Below the pieces are notes generated by a model that worked only from the letters and a program-made list of their open reading frames with translations, was not told where the DNA came from and made no database searches. Shown in pieces: positions 14,011 through 19,600 of a stretch of 25,940 bases of DNA. How positions within the stretch are numbered: position 1 is the stretch's first letter; every line of letters begins with the position of its first letter. Position numbers and translations under genes: made by a program. Source of the stretch: a virus; IMG/VR virus record IMGVR_UViG_3300044679_000153, positions 1-25,940 of that record; one strand, written 5' to 3'.

Positions 14011-14236
14011 CTTTGGACTCCTGGATTATACAGAGCATCTCACATATTGCGTCTTCTAAATATTCTCTTCCGTAGAGTAATTTACGTAGTTCTTTATCCA
14101 TATCATCCGCGTTTAGAGATGGGATAATATTAAGCAAATCCTTTACCCTTCTATGATCATCAAAAAAATCCATTTCTCTCAAACTACGTAACTTTTCGTA
14201 GATAATTCCTAGTTTGAATCCGGTATCTTCACTCAT
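14000..14236 (-). CDS. hypothetical protein, 78 residues
   Basis: This small, mainly helical protein (LGIIYEKLRSLREMDFFDDHRRVKDLLNIIPSL, LYGREYLEDAICEMLCII) overlaps the previous stop by four bases and the phosphoesterase start by 11. It is unrelated to any family I recognise, though the tight packing shows it belongs to the accessory operon. Confidence 0.6.
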   Translation of the reverse strand: MSEDTGFKLGIIYEKLRSLREMDFFDDHRRVKDLLNIIPSLNADDMDKELRKLLYGREYLEDAICEMLCIIQESKDDC

Positions 14237-14457
14237 TTCCTATATCCTCTAGGATCATCCCACCATTGTCTACCATCATCGGGCCATGCCCATCGGCATT
14301 CGAACCTTTTATACTCCGCCCCACTATTTAATTCCTCACTTTGATTAAAGAATCTACGGAATCGACGGTTAGCCTCTCTCTTGGCTTTCCTCATCGCGTT
14401 CCCTTTCCCGCAGCATGCAATCGGGATGATCGGTTTTTTCTTACGAGACCTGCTCAT
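14233..14457 (-). CDS. small basic protein (MSRSRKKKPI type)
   Basis: This 74-residue Arg-rich protein begins MSRSRKKKPIIPIACCGKG and continues with REANRRFRRFF, then an acidic and Trp-rich ending WAWPDDGRQWWDDPRGYRK. I recall short MSRSRKKxPI proteins as common in phage and bacterial genomes, function unknown. It overlaps both neighbours. Confidence 0.65.
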   Translation of the reverse strand: MSRSRKKKPIIPIACCGKGNAMRKAKREANRRFRRFFNQSEELNSGAEYKRFECRWAWPDDGRQWWDDPRGYRK

Positions 14458-14911
14458 TCTTCTTTTTAGAGTTAATGCTCATCTCTTCGTATATCTTATT
14501 TATATGTTCATCGGAAAGATCGTCATCTTCTTTCGCCTCTAGTTTATCACGGTTATTGGTAAAATCGTGAATGCTTTCCATAACTACCTGAGACTGAGTT
14601 AGATTCCCTTTCTTATAGGTATCCCACATCTCTCTCGCTGGAATCATCCATATCACCTTAATAATATCCGTCCCTGGGTATCCCTTGAAGAGCATAGAAT
14701 TTGTCTGCGCCGCTGGTTTGGTCAATCTAGGCTGCCATATCAATCTCTTTGTCACCCCATCATCATCTGTCCTGGCGTGCACGAATATATAGAATGGGTA
14801 ATCGCCAAACGGGCGTTTGTTAATTAAGTCTTGGCAACATTCTGCAATATCCCATCCCTGTTTATTAAAATGCTTTAACCTATCGTGCGCATCTAACCTA
14901 TTGATTTTCAT
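14441..14911 (-). CDS. hypothetical protein, 156 residues, first gene of the accessory operon
   Basis: GGGAGG five bases before ATG 14911 marks the start, 14 codons inside the longest frame. The protein contains DRLKHFNKQGWDIAECCQDL, RPFGDYPFYIFVHARTDDDG, RLIWQPRLTKPA and IKVIWMIPAREMWDTYKKGN, a mixed alpha/beta layout. I recall related hypothetical phage proteins but no function. It is transcribed leftward from the region facing the scaffold gene, which must contain divergent promoters. Confidence 0.65.
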   Translation of the reverse strand: MKINRLDAHDRLKHFNKQGWDIAECCQDLINKRPFGDYPFYIFVHARTDDDGVTKRLIWQPRLTKPAAQTNSMLFKGYPGTDIIKVIWMIPAREMWDTYKKGNLTQSQVVMESIHDFTNNRDKLEAKEDDDLSDEHINKIYEEMSINSKKKNEQVS

Positions 14912-14926
14912 ACTTGCCTCCCTATT

Positions 14927-14970
14927 CGTTTTGTTATTTAAGCGACTTAACACCTCAATTAAACAAAACG
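14927..14970. promoter_or_regulatory. divergent regulatory region with an inverted repeat
   Basis: CGTTTTGT (14927-14934) and ACAAAACG (14963-14970) are perfect 8-base complements 28 bases apart, placed between the start of the leftward accessory operon (14911) and the rightward scaffold gene (15000). This is a plausible operator or a stem in the leader. The A/T-rich region between holds TTAAGC and TTAACA, but no convincing promoter hexamers. Confidence 0.35.
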
Positions 14971-14999
14971 CTGGCCGGCGTCAAGGCAAAGGATGAGAA

Positions 15000-15674
15000 T
15001 TGAGCGCAGAATCAAATCAGAATCAAGAACAACAACCTGAAGTTAAACAAACTGATACGCGAGAATATAATTTTGCTCAAATAAGGAAGCAATTAGAAGC
15101 CGAGCGTGCAGAAAAACAAAAGATGTCGGAGAGATTATCCGAACTTGAAAAACATGCTAATAGTAATCGAAATGCTGACAGCGATGAAGATGAGGTTTCG
15201 GACGAACCTTATGTTGACGAACGCAGGCTGAATAAGAAGTTAGCAAAGTTCGAGCAGAGGTTTGAAAAGAAAGTTCAAGATACCGCTGAGCAGAGAGCCC
15301 GCGCGCTTCTAGAACAGGAACGGCAGAATATATTCCTGAAACAGAATCCAGATTTTGGGAATGTTCTTACACCCGACATAGTACAAAAGTTTGCTGATAA
15401 GTATCCCGACATAGCCGAACCAATGTTGGAGCTCCCTGATAACTTTGCTAGGCAAAAACTTCTTTACCAAAACATTAAAGCCTTGGGATTACATAAAAAA
15501 GAAGAAGAAAGGCAGCCAATACAGCAAAAGGTAGAACAAAATAGGAGAAGTCCATACTATCACCCAACAGGTATATCTACCCCTCCTCATAGCGCAACAG
15601 GTGATTTTAGCCAAACTGGGCAAAAGAATGCGTATGACAAGATGAAGGAATTGCAACGGAATCTACGTATCTAA
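15000..15674 (+). CDS. capsid scaffolding protein
   Basis: This 224-residue acidic protein is almost all helix. It has a Gln/Glu-rich start, a coiled coil at about residues 25-110 (IRKQLEAERAEKQKMSERLSELEKH), a helical domain with NPDFGNVLTPDIVQKFADKYPDI, and a short basic Arg/Lys C-terminus (KMKELQRNLRI) of the kind that binds coat protein. It lies between portal and MCP genes, the usual position of a scaffold. The start is TTG, the first possible codon in the frame, with AAGGA upstream. A scaffold assembles the prohead and then leaves. Assignment rests on composition and position. Confidence 0.75.
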   Translation: MSAESNQNQEQQPEVKQTDTREYNFAQIRKQLEAERAEKQKMSERLSELEKHANSNRNADSDEDEVSDEPYVDERRLNKKLAKFEQRFEKKVQDTAEQRARALLEQERQNIFLKQNPDFGNVLTPDIVQKFADKYPDIAEPMLELPDNFARQKLLYQNIKALGLHKKEEERQPIQQKVEQNRRSPYYHPTGISTPPHSATGDFSQTGQKNAYDKMKELQRNLRI

Positions 15675-15679
15675 TCTGT

Positions 15680-15809
15680 GAAGGGTGAAAGCTGTTGGGT
15701 AACAGACGGAAAAGCAAAGTCGCTGTGGGAGAGACGTAATCTTTCCTCAACCGTCCAATAAGTCTATCCGGTGGGTCGACACACGGGGGTTCGAGTCCTC
15801 ACACCCTTC
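15680..15809 (+). ncRNA. tRNA-like RNA with an enlarged middle domain
   Basis: GAAGGGTG (15680-15687) pairs with CACCCTTC (15802-15809) as an 8-bp acceptor-like stem. Before the 3' strand lies GGGGG-TTCGAGT-CCTCA (15785-15801), a normal T-loop with a mostly paired stem. CTGT-TGGGTA-ACAG (15692-15705) looks like a D-arm with the GG of the D-loop. The part between D-arm and T-arm is 79 nt, far more than an anticodon arm plus variable loop. It contains GACGG/CCGTC (15705-15709 with 15751-15755) and GGAGAG/CTTTCC stems, and I find no convincing anticodon loop. No CCA is encoded. It could be an interrupted or decayed tRNA, or a tRNA-mimic RNA. Confidence 0.5.
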
Positions 15810-15828
15810 TTTTCAAGGTAGAATGTAA

Positions 15829-16008
15829 ATGATTGATTACGGTGATTGTAGTGGAGGTTGCAAGCCTGGAAAGATCAGGTGGATAGAGTTAGTTGGAAAT
15901 GAGATCCACAAGATCACGTTATCTATGTGTTTGAGGTGCCACGAGGTCTCTAATCGAGAGGTAAAGATCACAAAGAGGAAGGTTCAGCGCCCACTTTTGG
16001 ATGATTGA
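15829..16008 (+). CDS. small zinc-ribbon-like protein
   Basis: The 59-residue product has Cys7 and Cys11 (C-S-G-G-C) and C-L-R-C (34-37), four cysteines placed as in a small zinc ribbon. AAGGT lies 9 bases before the ATG. It follows the tRNA-like RNA by 19 bases. The 3' end overlaps the convergent gene by 25 bases. Likely a nucleic acid-binding or structural zinc protein. Confidence 0.6.
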   Translation: MIDYGDCSGGCKPGKIRWIELVGNEIHKITLSMCLRCHEVSNREVKITKRKVQRPLLDD

Positions 16009-16232
16009 CCCATTTTGAATAAGAAAGATGAATCACTTCTCTTCTCAGGGAAAATACTACTCAATCTCTTTTTCTCTGTCTTATTTCTCTTCTCCTTAGC
16101 ACACTCTTTGCACATGGGATTTGTATTCTTCAGCGTTCCAAAAATAAATTCGTGCCAAGGTTTGGTCGAAGAGCATCGTTTACAAGTCTTGTGCAACACA
16201 TTATCTTTTAATGTAGGGGCGTCTTGCATCAA
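15984..16232 (-). CDS. small zinc-binding protein with two C-x2-C pairs
   Basis: This 82-residue protein has CKRCSSTKPWHEFIFG then MCKECAKEKRNK, the two-knuckle zinc domain often seen at the start of phage HNH endonucleases and of recombination endonuclease VII-type proteins. The catalytic part is absent, so it is either a standalone zinc protein or a truncated endonuclease. The start overlaps the previous stop (ATGA). Confidence 0.62.
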   Translation of the reverse strand: MMQDAPTLKDNVLHKTCKRCSSTKPWHEFIFGTLKNTNPMCKECAKEKRNKTEKKRLSSIFPEKRSDSSFLFKMGQSSKSGR

Positions 16233-16474
16233 TCCCTCTCTTTTCGCGTGTATTCTTTTCCATTGAGAATCACTATTTTTACTTGATCAAGGTTTAATCC
16301 AAGGTGTTTAAATTGCTGATCGACTTCATCTATACCTCTGAAAGCCAATTCAGCTACATCTTCTGGGTTCATCGTTTCACATAGCGGTTCTAGAAGCTCA
16401 AATCGCATTTTCCCATTGTGATAACACACACAATCTGTGCAGTGCTCACCGCATCCATCACATTCTCCGCTCAT
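16229..16474 (-). CDS. cysteine-rich hypothetical protein
   Basis: The 81-residue protein has an N-terminal cluster C-D-G-C-G-E-H-C-T-D-C-V-C (residues 5-17) likely to bind a metal, followed by an alpha/beta part (LEPLCETMNPEDVAELAFRGI). Its ATG lies two bases from a perfect 8-bp hairpin that contains the AAAGG ribosome binding site, so translation may be controlled by RNA structure. Confidence 0.6.
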   Translation of the reverse strand: MSGECDGCGEHCTDCVCYHNGKMRFELLEPLCETMNPEDVAELAFRGIDEVDQQFKHLGLNLDQVKIVILNGKEYTRKERD

Positions 16475-16476
16475 TG

Positions 16477-16495
16477 CAAATAAAACCTTTATTTG
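16477..16495 (-). promoter_or_regulatory. hairpin covering the ribosome binding site of the minus-strand gene at 16474
   Basis: CAAATAAA (16477-16484) pairs with TTTATTTG (16488-16495) around a 3-nt loop. On the minus strand the loop and stem edge read AAAGGTTT, so the Shine-Dalgarno sequence is partly buried. It is also a perfect inverted repeat and could instead be a protein operator between the divergent gene and the MCP. The rest of 16496-16646 holds no gene. The MCP start has only an A/T-rich leader. Confidence 0.4.
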
Positions 16496-16646
16496 ATACG
16501 GGAAGCTTACGCACCCAGCGTCAAGGGATTATAGCGTAGCGCCCATCGCAAAGGCAAGAAAAATGGCTTGTCATGGGAATTGACGTAGAAAAAGTGCCGT
16601 CAGCTTTACCAGGCGAGTCGCAAACTCATTAACATAAAGTAAAATA

Positions 16647-19600
16647 ATGAGTGTTACAACCACTGGAAATTTGGGGCCAATGATTCTCCAAAGCCTTGCA
16701 CCTGCAATGCTTTACGTCCCAACTCCAACAATGAATTATATTTTGGTATGCGACAAAGTGTCCATGCCAGTAAATGGAGGGACAACATGTCGCTTTATGC
16801 GGCCTCGCGCCCTACAACCACCAACTGTACAGTTGGGTAATAGCGGGATCGATGAAACTAGGTGCGTCGATGTAAAATCTGCTCTAATTGACTTGGAACT
16901 CCCTCTGGGACAACAAGGCGCAAGCCGAATGGCAGCGTGAACGACTTAACGAGTGGACTCGAAAGAGATGCGAAAGTCTGATCTCATAGGTAACTATGAG
17001 AAGGGGATCCGAAGAGGTTCCCTCGCCTTACAAGCTGCGGGTCAAAAAAGTAACAGATTGCCACCCGCCCAAGTGCCTCAACGCGACATCATCGATTTAG
17101 GCGCAAATGGCGTTCTTCGGTACGGGCTGTATCATAAATGAACAAGTGATATTGCAAGACCAAGAGGGTTATAGTTTTATAGCAGCTTAACAAGTATTTG
17201 TGCATAAATAGTACACCATGGTAGAATTTCAGTCAAAAGGAGTTCGCCATGAAGGAAGAAATAGATATGGCATATGCAGCGGGGATTTTAGATGGAGATG
17301 GAAGTTTTTCTTTACTTCTTCATAGAAGTGTAACTAAAAGTTCCTGGAGATCTTTTTATCATCCCTGTATTCAATTATCTAATGCATTTAAGGGGATGTC
17401 GGAATGGTTGCATGAAAAGTTTGACGGGTCTTTGAGGATTAAAAAACCACAACAACCTCATCATAAAACTCTTTATGTTTGGTCATTACGATCCAAAGAA
17501 AAGTGCAGTAATTTGATTGAAAGAATTTACCCATATCTTAAATTGAAAGGCGCTCAAGCAAAGTTAATGTTAGATTTTATCAAATCCGATCATTTCGATA
17601 TGGTGGCCGGGGAAAGATTTAATTTGAAAATGAAAGATTGTAATAAAGAAATATTGTTTAACCCAAAAGGGTATAATACACAATCTCTCGTTGATAGTAA
17701 AGATCCTATTTTTTGGTCTTACTTTGCTGGAATCATGGACACGGAAGGTTCTTTTTCATTTAAAAAAGAAAAAGCACATTCTGGGAGTGTATCTAAAAGA
17801 TATAATCCAATGATACAACTCACGATGATATCTTCTTCATGCATAAATTATATAAGAGAAAATTATTCTGGAGGCAGTTTTTGCGTTCCAAAAGCAAAAT
17901 CCGTTGGAAAGGGATATGCCTACAAAATGAATTTATGTGGTAGAAATGCTTGCCTGACATTTGTAAAGCACATTCTTCCCTATTTAAAATATAAGAAAGA
18001 TCAAGCTTCCTTGATTTTGAAATTTTGTGAGGAAAATAAGACTGTGAGAGATTGCAGAAATGGAATCCCTCCTGAAATATTGAAATTTAGGGAAGATTTG
18101 TATCAACAAATGAGACTGCTAAACAAATAACACGCCCTCTTAGCTTGGTGTGAATGGTGTTAGCATGGGTATCCGAAAGGTTAGCCGTGGCAATGCGCCA
18201 AGCCGAGGATTAAAATAAGTCCTCGATAAACCGACTCTAATCGACTTGGAAGCCCGGTGGGGTGACAAGGGCGAAGGTGTAAACCGCGCTGAACGACTAA
18301 ACGAGTTGGCCCGCAAGGGATGCGATAGTCTGAACCGCAACTATACATGAAATTGCGGAGGCCGATCCGAAGAGGTCGGCCCGCCTAGCAATAGGTCACA
18401 AAAGTAACAGAATGCTTATTTTACGAGACTATATTGTCTCCGCAGCTAGCGAGATTAACGCTGGTGGTGGGGCCAACGGTAGAAATGTTGCCGTTGTAAA
18501 ATCTTCTCTAATTGACTTGGAGTTCCTAGCAGCTTAGGCTGAAGGATAACAAGGGGCAAGATGAATATGAAAGATTGTGAAGATAAAAATTCGGAGAATT
18601 ACTTCATGTGCCATATGACACAAGAAGAGTTTGAAGAAAGAAGCCGTGGAAAAGAGATGTCTCCCCATGATTTCAATATGATTCAGCCTGACAGCAGTAA
18701 GCGAGAAGACTTTTATCAAAAATTAGCTAAAGAATATTTGGATGATAGAGAATATTGGGAACTAGGCCCATCGGAAAGAATATCCATTGAATGCTTTGCT
18801 AGTTGGTTAGATAGAAGATGCGGTACTCGGACCCCATGAGTAATCATGGGAGGCGCGTGCAATAGGCGCGCTCGCCAGTTGTGCCAAAAATGGGTACGGT
18901 TGGTCTGTAGGAATGGAAAGTTATGAAGGGACACAACGTCAGGATCGTTGTGAGTGCGTCAGGATCGCACGATTCCCTTCTTTTTGGTAAGTAAGGAAAC
19001 ATGATAATTATCCTTATCATAACAAGTGAGTGAAAATGGGTTTTTACTGTTGTTGCGATGCTAAAATCTCTGCTGGGGAAGGATGCTCATGTAATTGGGA
19101 AGGATGGACAAAAATCCACGGTCCCGATGATCGGCCTAAGATCTCCGGAACGTATTTAGTGAGAGTTTGCGACAATAGCGCTGATAAATGGGAACAGGAG
19201 ATGGAATATTCGGTTAAACCATATAGAATGGATAAACCTTATTATGGGCCTCCGTTTCCTATACATTGGAAAGATACTTCATGGGATGGCAATGTCGTCT
19301 ATGCATGGAAACCTGTTAACCAACAAACCATTCCGAAAGTAACAGAATAGGACAACCCGACTAACCTCGGGGTCTCAGATTTTAGTCTCGTAGCGGCAAC
19401 GTTGGATACCAACAATGCCTATAAATTCATGTCCGGTATTGAGGGCATGGACAGGTTTAACGAACCAGACCTGGATAAATCTTGGGTAATTGACTTGGAG
19501 TTCCTAGCAGCTTAAGCTGAAGGATAACAAGGGGCAAGCGACGAAAGTTTGCAGCCTGAACGACTTAACCCTGAGACCTCGAAAGAGGATGCGAAAGTCT

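Larger units (their letters stand above)
18481..19350 (+). mobile_element. group I intron 4 of the capsid gene, 870 nt, with two ORFs
   Basis: The 5' exon CAACGGT (18474-18480) pairs with guide GCCGTTG (18490-18496), seven pairs ending in U.G, and P10 is GACA with TGTT. The first core block is TAATTGACTTGG (18509-18520). The 3' half of the core is recognisable by alignment to intron 5: P3/P7 region at 18684-18705, P7/P9 region GATGCGGTACTCGGAC (18817-18832), hairpin CCCATGA-GTAA-TCATGGG (18832-18849) and GCGCG.../CGCGC. The intron ends AGTAACAG-AATAG at G19350, joining GGANG to DNPTN. Core elements lie inside the first ORF, and the second ORF lies near the 3' end. Confidence 0.75.

Noticed and set aside
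16854-17100. Intron 1 ending after TTAG instead of G17060
   Set aside because: P10 would be perfect and the frame kept, but PPAQVPQRDIID, a conserved-looking capsid stretch, would be deleted. Kept only as an alternative splice event to test.
17170-18156. Intein in the capsid protein
   Set aside because: The LAGLIDADG frame differs from the capsid frame, the capsid frame hits TAA just after 17169, and there are no splicing-domain residues at the ends.
17170-18156. Ribosomal bypassing (gene 60-like hop) over the endonuclease gene
   Set aside because: There is no matched take-off and landing codon in the right frame, the gap is far larger than known hops, and the 14-bp splice guide gives a better explanation.
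18140-18340. Minus-strand frames across the capsid introns (also 18534-18719, 18716-18934, 19512-19815)
   Set aside because: They run antisense through ribozyme cores and repeat the same intron-derived peptide endings, so they are shadows.
17170-18414. One single intron covering 17170-18414 with no exon 3
   Set aside because: Residues VLAWVSERLAVAMRQAED would be lost although the capsid family has a matching segment there, and the guide pairs with exon 3, not with exon 4.
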